Shown here in pieces: positions 1 through 9,832 of a stretch of DNA of 64,000 nucleotides. The notes beneath the pieces were generated by a model. The model was not told the origin of the DNA. It was given only the letters and a program-made list of their open reading frames with translations, and did not search any database. The first letter of the stretch is position 1, and each line of letters begins with the position of its first letter. This stretch comes from Astragalus membranaceus (Eukaryota > Streptophyta > Magnoliopsida > Fabales > Fabaceae), in contig CM076848.1 in NCBI GenBank assembly GCA_039519185.1, positions 189,470,628 to 189,534,627 on the forward strand, written 5' to 3'. A program made the translations under genes and the position numbers.

Positions 1-7
1 TTCGTAA

Positions 8-61
<54 letters not shown>

Positions 62-329
62 TATTTATTAATTTATTTTTGTTGCCTTTTATATAACTTA
101 TATAATTTGGTGTAATAAAATTCATCTTTTTTTAATGTAATACAGGTTTCTTTCTTCGAAGGCTACAACTACCGCCATCACAAAAACAATTAAGGAGCAA
201 TTGTGAGGATGTTAAGATCATTCTTGGTAAGTTGTTCTACGAAATAATTAATTTGGTGTATTATCTTATTGACTTGATTAATTAATTTGTCTTATTAACA
301 ACATTATTGTAAATTTCTTAAATAGGAAA

Positions 330-571
330 AATGTACATGGTTACCAGAGCAGCAAAGAGAAGTTGAGAGAGTGTTCCATAAGAAATGTTCCCATCGCTAT
401 TTTGAATTACTGCGAGAAAGGGGGGAGTGTTAATACAGAGTCAACTATTTCATGCACACACACAGGGGGGAGTGTTAATACTGCAACGCATCACAAGCGT
501 TTGGTAAATTTATTACTTGATTAATTAATTATTTATAATTAACTAGTCATTTTCATGTGTACTAATTAATA

Positions 572-602
<31 letters not shown>

Positions 603-1593
603 GGAGGCGATGCATCAAAGGACAATCACTTTGCATGAGTTGCATTGCTACCTTCATATGCGGGAGGACACTGGTGAGTTTGCTACAGATCGGGCGAGGA
701 ATATTCAGGTAAAACTACCTTTACAATTATATATATTGTTTTTATTATATTATATATTATTATTAATAATTAGTTATTTCTTTCTTTGTTGGGTTATTTT
801 TTTCAGGAGAGCTTTCCGGAAGGGCTGGCTGAGTACCATGAGTCACAACAGAGCAGTGGGGCAGATATCGATCCTGTGGAGGAGGCTAGAGTAGCTCGTG
901 ATATTTGGGAGAGAGCAGTTGGTCCCCAAAAGAGTAATCGTCTGGTAGGATCTTGTGGTATTGGACCGTCTGCTTTCCGAACAAGCATTATTCTGAGCCT
1001 ATCAGCTTCACATTCTGGATCAGGGAGTACTGGTCGCTCTTATGTTCCCAATTCTAGTGAGTTAATGCTGTTACGCAATTGACCCAGCAACTGAGTGAAT
1101 CCCAGCGTCAGTTTGCCGAGCGGCGGGAGCAAAATGAACGGGAAGTGCAGGCGCTTCGGGAGAAAGCTAGGATAGCTGAGGAGCGCATGGAGGAGCAGTC
1201 TATGGTAGCTGCGGAGCAGGCTAGGCTAAATGAGGAGCGCTTTAAGCTTTTGCAGGATTAGCTGATGTCTCAGCACTCGAGGCCATCATCATCACATATG
1301 CCATCCTACCTGCCGCAGCAGCATTTCGGCGGTGCATTTCAGTCATGGCCTCAGCAGCAGTATGCACCCAAGTATTCCCAGCAGTATCCACCGCAACAGC
1401 CATACCAGTCATACCAGCAGCCCCAGGAGCAGTCACCCCACCAGCCAAACCAGCCATACCGGCACCCCAGCAGCGGTCACCCCAGCAACCCAACTCAAAC
1501 ATCGATCTTAATATCGATGCGATTAGTGCTTTTCTTGCATCAGATGATACCTATTATCATGGTGATGAGTCAAACCAGCAGCCACCCCAGTAG
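330..1593 (+). pseudogene. Decayed CACTA transposase-type gene (Ptta/En/Spm plant transposase)
   Basis: Several exon-like blocks resemble the C-terminal part of the plant Ptta/En/Spm transposase family. About 330-430 encodes a basic block containing WLPEQQREVERVFHKK. 610-705 encodes a TLHELHCYLHMREDTGEFATDRA-type block, split here as TLHELHCYLHM then REDTGEF; in this family a His/Thr-rich stretch sits at this position. 810-1080 encodes the downstream IWERAVG block. A stop at 1081-1083 is followed by a charged, probably coiled-coil stretch (1084-1260) and a Gln/Pro/Tyr-rich tail (1265-1500). GT/AG-like boundaries near 706 and 806 suggest an intron. In-frame stops and a 45-bp duplication near 420-481 mean it is unlikely to be functional. 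The assignment rests on family pattern and on the CACTA terminus downstream; exact exon limits are uncertain. Confidence 0.65.
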
Positions 1594-1844
1594 CTTTGGA
1601 TTATTTTATTTTGTTGTATGGATATTTTATTTGTTGTATGGATATTATTTTTTTTGTATGGATATTTATTTTGTTGTTTTATTTAAATTAATTATTAATT
1701 TTCATTCCTAATTTTTATTTTTTTTAAGTAGTTAATTAATTAATCAATTTTATTTTATTATCAATAGTTAAAGTTTTTAATAAAATAATTAATTAAAGTT
1801 TTTAATAAAATAATATTAATTTTTTAAATAAAACAAAAATTAAT

Positions 1845-2155
1845 TTCCGGCGGATTTTTTTTTCCGACGGATTTTAATAAAAACGGTTTTCCGGCGGATT
1901 AAAGGGATTTCCGGTGGATATTTTTTTTAAAAAAAAGGCTTTTCCGGCGGATAATCCGCTGGTAATGTTTTGCGAATTTTTTTGGCTAGGAAATTTCCGG
2001 CGGATTTTTCGGCCCCACGAAAAAATCGGCAGGAAACCGTTTGCCGCGAGCTGGCTACCGGCGCCAAAAATCCGCCAGAAAGTCCACATTTTCGGCGGAT
2101 TTTTGGCTTTTCAGGCGGATTTTGTCCGCCGAAAAATCCAATTTTTCTTGTAGTG
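1845..2155 (+). repeat. CACTA-1 subterminal repeats and terminal inverted repeat
   Basis: At least eight copies of TTTCCGGCGGAT-like motifs occur in both orientations, ending in the terminus TTCTTGTAGTG at 2145-2155. Such arrays next to the terminus are the usual binding region for CACTA-encoded DNA-binding proteins. Confidence 0.8.
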
Positions 2156-3240
2156 GGTGGAACCATGGTTGTAGTGCTTTTGAAGACATAATCATCAAGA
2201 CCTCTCTTCCAGACACATCTCTCCTCAAGAGACATCTCAGCCCATTGCCTCCAAACCTCCTCTATTGTAGAGCTTATGTCACATTCAAGTGACGCTTGTT
2301 TCACCCACTCCTCATCCATACTCTCAATACTCAGCCTCATCCAATGAGGGTCAATCATCTCTGTTGGGATTCGACGGCCATGTAGGTGCAAATTCCCAAG
2401 CTCACAAGAACAAGGTAACCCATGAGTAACTTTAATCACACAACCAGCACAACGGGTCTTATCGGTCCCTACTCCATCCAACATGCCTTCAAATTCATGA
2501 GCTATATGATTCAATGCCTCATGAGACACCAAATCGTGTAGATTCTTGTAGAATGGAGTGTTGTGCCGGGCATCTACACGGTTGATGCTCTTTTGAAAAG
2601 AACCGACAAATTTATCAATTTGTGCATTGATCATCCCATACTTGTTCACATATTTGATAAGCTGGGGTATATCAGCACATGATTGTTCAAAATCATGCAA
2701 ATTATCATAAAATTCATCCTCAAATACAGAGTCAACTATTTCATGCCAAAGACTCATCACTGACTTCACCCTATCTCCCTTGACAGCCATCTTAATTTTA
2801 GCATTCACATTGTTGTTAATGTGATACCGACAAAGCAAATTAACTGCTTCGGGAAACACAACATTGATAGCATTCATCAATCCCTCCTCACAGTCAGTGA
2901 GGATAACCTGAGGGAGTGGGATATCTAATACCATCAAATCTCTTAGACTCTGCAAAACCCATGTGTAGTCATCATATCTCTCGTGAGACAAGTAAGCAAA
3001 TGCAACAAAAAATGTCAACTCAGTAGAAGTGACACCAACAATCTCAAGTGGAGGCAATGCATATTTGTTGGTCTTGAAGGTGCAGTCCATAATCAAGACA
3101 GTAGGAAACATCCTCAATAACTTGATACTATCAGGGTGTGACCACATGATCTCTTCAACAATATCGGTTCCTTCAAGCCGTCTGGTCCAACAAATATAAT
3201 GATGAGACTGAATTAGTGTCAGAAGCTCTTACATCTCAGT
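2156..3240 (-). pseudogene. MULE transposase domain fragment, truncated by CACTA-1
   Basis: The minus strand from about 3240 to 2159 encodes a MULE (FAR1-like) transposase core. It has a MDCTFKTNKYALPPL block, then LTDCEEGLMNAI, then the CRYHINNNV block; these supply the conserved acidic and His positions of the family. A Cys/His block (CAGCVIKVTHGLPCSCELG, near 2400-2460) resembles the SWIM-type zinc finger that follows the catalytic domain. The reading frame runs off the transposase at 2156 into the CACTA terminus and continues to 1927, so the apparent 406-residue ORF is an accidental chimera. Upstream of 3147 the frame continues with LLTLIQSHHYICW and then hits a stop near 3231. No N-terminal DNA-binding domain is visible. 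Confidence 0.8.
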
Positions 3241-3412
3241 CCTACTTCCTCTCTTTCCCTTCCGGAGACTATTGCGGGTTCTATACAGCAGTGAAATGTT
3301 ACTCAAATTGTTGGTAAATCCCCTATTTATTGACTCTAGACTTTTTGCTGCTTTCACTCCCAACCACATATGCTCTTCAACTCTAGACTTTTTGCTGTTG
3401 GTAAAATACCTG

Positions 3413-3429
3413 TATATATATATATATGC

Positions 3430-3499
<70 letters not shown>
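3413..3499. repeat. Compound microsatellite (TA)n then (AAT)n
   Basis: A short TA run followed by about 23 AAT units. The hydrophobic or Asn-only ORFs across it are artefacts. The segment 3241-3412 before it contains a 2x repeat of TCTAGACTTTTTGCTG and no gene. Confidence 0.95.
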
Positions 3500-3838
3500 T
3501 AATCAATGAACCCAATCATACCCAGACACAAACAAAATCAATCAGGGAATCGTGTATACGTGTTAATTGGGATTTCTACAAGTGAATGCAAGTATCCAAT
3601 GGGTGTAAGGATAAAAGAGTAAATGCAAATATAATGTGAGGTTTGTTATGGACTTATGGTTCTAGCATTGTAACCAGTTAAAGTAACCGTACGGACAAAT
3701 AACTTCCTGTCTCATCACGTGTTTATAGGCGACAAAATAGATATGACTGGAAAGTACAAAGTTAATTTAAAACAAGAATAAAAAATTGAATACCTTATAG
3801 CAACAATTTTAAAAATGTTGCTATTTTTTTTTCTTACG
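3499..3838 (+). repeat. 340-bp dispersed repeat, copy A
   Basis: Starts at TGAACCCAATCATACCCAG and ends near the CTATTTTTTTTT run. It is nearly identical to 7770-8132 (copy B) and 22840-23212 (copy C). Each copy is preceded by a TA array and AAT-type repeat. No coding potential. The stretch 3839-4020 after it is AT-rich with nothing recognisable. Confidence 0.85.
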
Positions 3839-4019
3839 GACCGATCGCGTTACGTGACACAATTACCTAAAATAAAAACGTTAATTTGAAATCTCATTAA
3901 TCTAAAATCAATTGTAAAATATAGAGGATGACTTGCATACGCACAAGTGCTGTCGTGTTATTTCTATGAATGAATTTAGACAGTATTTAAATAGTCTGAA
4001 CATTATCCCGTGAAAATAA

Positions 4020-4960
4020 AGTATCATTTAATAACAATATGTGCATTTATCTCATGTATTTTTATATATCAATGCAGAATTTTTTTATATCAATGTTGTT
4101 ATCCCATGTTTTTTTATATATCAGTGTAATTATATCGTGTTTTTATATATATCATTGCAATTATCCCCATGTTTTTTTATATATCAGTGCAGTTGTCCAG
4201 TGTTTTTTATGTATGAGTGCAGTTATCTCTTAGTTTCAATTGATTATTTGAGTTGATTAGTAGATTATTGTAGATAGTAGAGTATCAATAACAAATATTT
4301 ATCACGTGTTTTTTTATATATCAGTGACAATTATTTGTCCTCTTTAGATATTATTGACAAATATTTGTCACGTGTGTTTTAGATATTAATCAGTTTAAAT
4401 AGTCATTAAGTCTTCTTGTTTTTTAAGATAGTAGGTTTATAGTAGTCTTCAAAAATTATAATTATCAAACGCAATTATTAATCCCGTGTTTTTTTATATA
4501 TCACTGCAGTTATCCCGTGTTTTTTTATATATCAATGTAGTTATCTCATAGTTTCAATTAATTATTTTAGTTGATTAGTTGATTATATTAGATTGTAAAA
4601 GTTAGATAGTAGATTATCAATAAGAAATATTTGTTTTAAATATTAATTGGTATAAATTTATAGTAGATATAAATCTCGTGTTTTTTTATATATCAGTGCA
4701 ATTATCTCGTAATTTCAATTGATTATTTTAGTTGATTAGTAGATTATAGTAGATAGTAAAAGAGAGATAGTAAATAATCAATAAGAAATATTTGTTTTAA
4801 ATATTAATCAATAGTTTTAATAGTCATTAATTCTTAATGTTTTTTAGATAGTAGGTTTATAATATAGTCTTCAAAAAATTTAATTATCAAGGATAAATAT
4901 TAATCCCGTGTTTTTTTATATATCATTGCAGTTATCTCATAGTTTCAATTGACTATTTTA
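4020..4960 (+). repeat. Degenerate minisatellite with CGTGTTTTTTTATATATC core
   Basis: About ten copies of a CCCGTGTTTTTTTATATATC core followed by AGTGCAGTTATC occur, the first few spaced 35-40 bp and later ones separated by a second recurring block (TTTCAATTGATTATTTTAG plus TAGTAGATTATAGTAGATAG). No gene is visible. 4961-5229 is AT-rich with no features. Confidence 0.75.
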
Positions 4961-5231
4961 GATTATTAGTAGATTATAGTAGATAGTAAATTATCAATAA
5001 GAGGTGATAGTAGATTATCAATAAGAGTATAAACATATTTTGGAGAGAAAAATTAAAATTTTATGGTGATAATTTTTTTCCAAAAAGGTGATAGTTAAAA
5101 TTTTAGTACAATAATGTTTGTATAAATTTGGAAATTTAGTTAAATAACTAAAGTGAAGTGATAAGAGAAAAAGAAGAATTGTTTATGAGAAAAGTAAAAA
5201 GAAAAAAGGAGTTATATGTGATATCAAATAG

Positions 5232-7172
5232 CTTGGTGCTTCCTCGGGCCTAAAGGTAAACTTACACAGATCTAGAGCTTTTTATTCAACTGGGGTCAAG
5301 CGGCAAAAGATAGATAAGCTTACCGACATAACAACTATTAGAAGTACACCTTCCTTGGAAAAGTACCTTGGCTTTCCAATAATCAAAGGGAGAGTCAAGC
5401 AAGCTGATTTTGCATTTATTGTTGTTAACTAACGGGTAGGCTTGCTTCTTGGAAGAATAAACTACTGAATAAAGCTGGCAGGTTTACCTTAGCGAAGTCA
5501 GTCCTCAATTCTATCCCTAATTACTATATGCAAATAGCTTGGCTTCCTCAATCTATTTGTGACCAAATTGATAAGATGACGAGGGACTTCATATGGAAGG
5601 GAAACTCTGAGAAAGGCATTCATCTAGTTAGCTGGCAGACTATTACGAAGCCTAATATCCAGGGTGGCCTTGCTATTCGTAGAGCTCGGGAGGCCAACAC
5701 TGCCATGTTGGGAAAATTAGTTTGGGATCTTCAACAACGTCCAAACAAGTTGTGGGTTAATGTTCTCCACTCTAAGTATAACACAAAGGGATCGTTTATT
5801 GGTAGTCCCATGCAAGGTGCAAGGTTCCTTTGTGTGGAACTCTATTCACAAAGCAAAGCTGGTCTTGATAGATGGTTTCGAATTTCGCATTGGAGACGGA
5901 ACCTCTTCCTTTTGGTATAGTGACTGGACTCCTTTTGGTAAGCTATCTAGCCAGGTACCTTATGTTGATATTCATGATACTAATCTTTGTCTTAAAGATA
6001 TTTTCGATGGTAATCATTGGAATCTTGACATTCTTTATACACCATTGCCTTTGGACATCAAGAACTATATCACTTGTCTAGCCCCCATTTTGAGTTCTAG
6101 TGTGGAAGATTGTGTTGTGTGGAAAGACACTTTGGATGGTATTTATTCTGCTAGTGCCGGCTACAGATGGCTCATAGAGCATATTAACCCAACAATGTCT
6201 TCTCCTCTTTCCTGGAATTGGATTTGGAATTCAGCCTTGCCTGAGAAAATTAAGATCCTCCTTTGGTGCTTGTGCCATGATTCTCTTCCCACGACTTCCA
6301 TGCTAAACCGAAGAGGTATGCTTCTAACTACTCTGTGTCAACGTTGCAAATCTGCCGAAGAATATTGTTTTCATCTCTTTAGGGATTGTCCGACTTCAAA
6401 GCGGCTTTGGCTATCTCTTGGTTTCAACAGTACATCATTCTTCACGGCTACATCTGTGTATCACTGGCTCCTTACTGGTGTTTCTGGTGACAATCCATCT
6501 ACTTTCGCTGCTGCAGTGTGGTGGATTTGGCGGCAGAGGAATTCAGTTGTTATCGCTAAGGAAGAGTTCCCTATTTATCGTTTGAATCTAGAAGTTTCTA
6601 AGCTTGCCTCCCTGATTGTCAAAGCCTTATATTCTCAGCAGAATGATTCTCCTCCTCCCAGGATGGTTGCTTGGCACCCATCAAGGGAGGATTGCATTGT
6701 ACTTAATATGGACGGTAGCAGTTTCGGTAATCCTGGTCCAGGTGGCTTTGGCAGTTTAATTCGGTGTAATGATGGTACATGGATTGTTGGTTTTGCTGGT
6801 TCTTTGGGCGAGTCTAACAACTTACATGCTAAACTAATGGCTCTCTATAAAGGTTTACGTCTTGCTTGGGAGATTGGAGTGCGAAGGCTCATTTGTTATA
6901 CTGATTCTTTACATTCTATTTGTCTCATCAACAATCAAGTGAATGGATTTCACCATTATGCAACTGTCATCCAGAATATAAGAGATGCTCTTGGGTGGCA
7001 TTGGAACGTTCAGTTGGTTCATTGTCTTAGAGAGGGAAATTCGGCAGCCGATTTCCTCGCTAAACTTGGAGCACAATCTCACTGCCCATGGAGTACTTTT
7101 GAAAATCCCCCCACTGGGATAGAAGCAACTCTCACTGCGGATGCTAGCCGTAGTCTAGTTTTGAGGATTTAG
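5232..7172 (+). pseudogene. LINE ORF2 C-terminal fragment (reverse transcriptase tail, zf-RVT, RNase H)
   Basis: 5238-5410 encodes the distal reverse transcriptase region, with the KYLGFPIIKG motif. After a frameshift near 5430 the thumb-like RLASWKNKLLNKAGRFTLAK block follows, then the IWKG...GGLAIRRA region up to about 5815. A second frameshift there moves the frame into 5820-7172, which encodes a zf-RVT domain (CQRCKSAEEYCFHLFRDC, about 6340-6395) and an RVT_3-type RNase H domain. The RNase H begins at LNMDGSSFGNPGPGGFG (about 6703) and contains the DS pair in CYTDSLHS and a distal LREGNSAADFLAK. Frameshifts make it a pseudogene, although the last 470 codons are open. Confidence 0.85.
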
Positions 7173-7232
7173 TTTCTTTGTTATTTTTCTTTTTTCTTTT
7201 TGCTCCTTTTTTCCCTTTTGTAACCAAAAAAA
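5232..7232 (+). mobile_element. 5'-truncated LINE (non-LTR retrotransposon)
   Basis: A continuous stretch of LINE ORF2 C-terminal coding sequence is followed by a T-rich 3' region and a short A-tract (about 7224-7232). A possible imperfect target duplication flanks it (ATGTGATATCAAAT before, ATGTTATCAAAC after). The endonuclease and most of the reverse transcriptase are missing, as in typical 5'-truncated insertions. Confidence 0.8.
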
Positions 7233-7265
7233 ATAGCATTACATGTTATCAAACTCTTAATATGC

Positions 7266-7600
7266 CAATAAAGGTAGGCTTAGTTGGTAATGAGTTATCA
7301 TTCTCCACAAGGGCGTGGGTTTAACCCCAGCTGTCAGTGGCGGACCCAGGACCCCGGGGTCAGGGGTGTCAAATTTTTTAAGGCCGGTGTCAAATGGGTG
7401 CAAAACTTGGTCTACTAGTACAATTTCAAATTTTCAGGGGTGTCAAAATTAAAATTTCAGGAGATTTAGGCTATTTATATAGGGTGTTTAGTACCAAAAA
7501 AAAATTCCAGGGGATTCAACTGAACCCCCTGGTTATAAGCCAGGTCCGCCACTGCCAGCTGTCGATGTGATGACCCATTTGTTGAGTGATCTGTAAGTAT
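7266..7600 (+). mobile_element. SINE-like tRNA-derived sequence, split by a hAT MITE
   Basis: GGCTTAGTTGGTAATG (box A-like) and GTGGGTTTAACCCC (box B-like) lie about 35 bp apart, as in a pol III promoter. The sequence is interrupted at 7335-7554 and resumes with CGATGTGATGACCC. Ends are not defined and no clear target duplication was found. Confidence 0.4.
7335..7554. mobile_element. 220-bp hAT-type MITE
   Basis: Terminal inverted repeats CAGTGGCGGACC...GGTCCGCCACTG are flanked by a perfect 8-bp target duplication CCAGCTGT (7327-7334 and 7555-7562). Both the termini and the duplication length fit non-autonomous hAT elements. Confidence 0.85.
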
Positions 7601-7625
7601 ATCTGTAAACACAAAGTATTGTATA

Positions 7626-7653
7626 CCCGTGCAGCGCACGGGTCATACACACT

Positions 7654-7655
<2 letters not shown>
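7626..7655 (+). mobile_element. Possible Helitron 3' end (hairpin plus CTGG)
   Basis: A 7-bp stem hairpin (CCCGTGC, loop AGC, GCACGGG; 7626-7642) is followed 9 bases later by CTGG (7652-7655) and then T. Helitrons end in a short hairpin followed by CTRR and insert between A and T. No 5' end was found. Confidence 0.45.
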
Positions 7656-7735
<80 letters not shown>

Positions 7736-7746
7736 CGCGCGCGCGC
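7656..7746. repeat. TA microsatellite with GT/GC tail
   Basis: About 35 TA units followed by (GT)n and (GC)n. The repeats differ in length from those beside the other two copies of the 340-bp family. Confidence 0.95.
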
Positions 7747-7769
7747 AATAATAACAATAATAAATTAAT

Positions 7770-8374
7770 CATTAAACCCAATCATACCCGGACACAAACA
7801 AAATCAGGGAATCGTGGATACGTGTTAATTGGGATTTCTACAAGTGAATGCAAGTATCCAATAGGTGTAAGGATAAAAGAGAAAATGCAAATATAATGTG
7901 AGGTTTGCTATGGACTTATGGTTCTAGCATTGTAACCGTATAGTTAAAGTATCCGTACGGACAAGTAACTTCTTGTCTCATCACGTGTTTATAGGCGACA
8001 AAATAGATATGACTGGAAAGTACAAAGTTAATTTAAAACAAGAATAAAAAATTGAATACCTTATAGCAACAATTTTTAAAATGTTGCTATTTTTTTTCTT
8101 AAAAAACTTGTCCGTTTTGAACAAATAGCAGTTTTTTTTGTAAACTCGGGTATCCACCGTACGAACAACAGTGACTAATCCCTTGCCTATTGTAGGTGCC
8201 TTGAGGGGCAGGACAGCTGGTCCAGAGTTTTAACGCTGATCCAAACCCAATGCGGGAATCAAACCCCCAACCATTGGTTAAGGGAGGTTCAGCCCCAAAC
8301 GCTGAACCACACTCTCTGGGTTGAACAAATAGCAGTTAGTACTGAATATATATATATATATAATAAAAACATAT
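7770..8374 (+). repeat. 340-bp dispersed repeat, copy B, split by a SINE
   Basis: Matches copies A and C from 7770 to 8132. After the SINE at 8133-8320 it continues (AGCAGTTAGTACTGA, as in copy C near 23205) to the TA run at 8347-8363. Confidence 0.85.
8133..8320 (-). mobile_element. tRNA-derived SINE, complete
   Basis: On the minus strand it begins CCCAGAGAGTGTGGTTCAGC (box A region), has GGTTTGATTCCCGC as box B, and ends TTTACAAAAAAAA. A perfect 16-bp target duplication TTGAACAAATAGCAGT flanks it (8117-8132 and 8321-8336). The uninterrupted site is seen in copy C. A second member of the same family is at 48524-49490. Confidence 0.9.
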
Positions 8375-8379
8375 GTTAG

Positions 8380-8678
8380 TGTTGTGATTAATTCAAGGTT
8401 ATATTAGTCATTTTACTGCTTTAATTTACCATTTTACTGATGTAAGTCTACTAATTTCACTGTAATTTCAATTTGCATTTACTTAACATTTGAGAGCAAT
8501 TACATTAAGTGTGCTCAGCATTTGTAATAGATATACACACTGTTTCATTTTCATCAATAACAGAATTCAGTTACTGTAGATCTGATTCCAATTCGCATAT
8601 CACCTTCTTCTTCTTCTCTCTCTGGTTCTCTACATTTGTGAACAACTGTGCCAATGGAATTCACATTGAACTCCAACA
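8380..8678 (+). repeat. Copia 1 5' LTR
   Basis: Starts TGTTGTGATTAATTC and ends CTCCAACA. It pairs with 20054-20352 at identical length. Confidence 0.95.
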
Positions 8679-8680
8679 AA

Positions 8681-8694
8681 TTGGTATTTAGAGC
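8681..8694 (+). other. Copia 1 primer binding site
   Basis: TTGGTATTTAGAGC lies two bases after the 5' LTR and resembles the initiator tRNA-Met site TGGTATCAGAGC used by most plant copia elements. Confidence 0.7.
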
Positions 8695-8863
8695 CTGATT
8701 ATCGAGCAATCCCTGGGAAACACGAGTGAAGTGTGAGTTGGGTGTGCAATTCGATTTCGCATCTCACATTGATTTGCAAAATCAGAATTGAAGGAATCAT
8801 CGATTGATTCTAGGGTAGGGAAACACGAGTGACTGTGAGTGAGTGATTTGTAGAGACGAGAAG

Positions 8864-9757
8864 ATGAACGGCAATGGTGGATTCAATACACACGTACCGG
8901 TGTTTGACAGCAAGAATTGGAACTGATGGTCCATTCAAATGCGTGTCCTGTTTGGAGCTCAAGATGTGCTTGAGCTGGTGAACGATGGCTATCCAGCGCT
9001 GGCGGCGAACGCAACGGAGGCGCAGAAGACTGTGCATCTCGAGGTGAGGAAGAAGGACCAGAAAGCACTCTTCTATATACATCAGTGTGTTGATGCGAAT
9101 GTGTTTGAGAAAATTGCTGAATCAACTACATCCAAGGCTGCATGGGATACATTGGTAAGATGCTATGGTGGTGATGCAGCTGTGAAGAAGGTCAAGCTTC
9201 AATCTCTGAGAAAACAGTATGAGAACCTGCAGATGAAGAACAGTGAGAAGGTTGGAGACTACATTGCACGAGTGGTGACTGTTACCAATGAAATGAAGAT
9301 TTGTGGAGAAGCAATTACTGAACAGCAGATTATTGAAAAGGTACTTAGGTCTCTAACTCCTCAATTTGATCATATTATGGTTGCTATAGAGCAATCTAGG
9401 GACACTAGCACACTAAGAATAGATGAATTGCATGGCACAATAGAGGCACATGAGTTGCTAGTGACTGAGAGAGGAAATGGAAAAGAATCTGAGCAAGCAC
9501 TTAAGGTGGAAGTTGCTAAGAAAGGAAATAATAAGGATAACTCTAAGTGGAAGGAGAACAAGTGGAAGAATAAAAAACAAGCATGACTTGATAAGAACAA
9601 TAAGAAAAATAGTGATAACAATAGTGAGAAGTCGGAATCCTCAAAACAAGGATGGAAGAATAATAAGAATTTCAATAAAAGGAAATGAGGCTTTGATAAG
9701 AGAAAGATTAAGTGCTTCAATTGTGACAAACATGGACATTTAGCTGATGAGTGTTGG
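8864..9757 (+). pseudogene. Copia 1 gag with nonsense mutations
   Basis: The frame opens at ATG 8864 (MNGNGGFNTHVPVFD), meets a TGA at 8923-8925, and is then open from 8939 to 9586 through the UBN2-type gag core (WDTLVRCYGG...KVGDYIARVVTVTNEM). Two further stops occur near 9584 and 9687 before the CCHC zinc knuckle CFNCDKHGHLADEC (about 9716-9757). In the related Copia 2 the corresponding first stop position is an Arg codon. Gag normally forms the particle that packages the RNA; this copy cannot make a complete one. Confidence 0.9.
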
Positions 9758-9832
9758 TCCAATAAAGAGAACACTAAGGAGGAAGCTAACATAGCTAAGG
9801 AGGATTATGATGATGATGATGATGGTCCAGTA

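Larger units (their letters stand above)
1..2155 (+). mobile_element. CACTA (En/Spm-like) DNA transposon, 3' portion (CACTA-1)
   Basis: The sequence up to 2155 ends in ...TTTTTCTTGTAGTG, the reverse complement of the CACTACAAGAAAAA terminus typical of plant CACTA elements. Inside lie a transposase-type gene remnant (about 330-1593) and subterminal repeats built on TTTCCGGCGGAT. The other terminus is outside the window. The base after 2155 resumes a MULE coding frame (minus strand), so the element interrupts an older transposon. TA runs at 11-50 and 577-602 and AT-rich stretches fill the non-coding parts. Confidence 0.85.

Noticed and set aside
3229..3531. ORF with a long Ile run (and Asn/Ile ORFs on the other strand)
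   Set aside because: Product of the AAT microsatellite.
4020..4960. CRISPR-like array
   Set aside because: Repeats are degenerate, unevenly spaced and in plant DNA.
7533..7781. ORFs with IYIYIY repeats near 7.6, 22.7 and 60.5 kb
   Set aside because: They translate TA microsatellites.
9370..9792. 140-codon minus-strand ORF, Leu/Phe-rich
   Set aside because: Antisense shadow of the Lys-rich copia gag.
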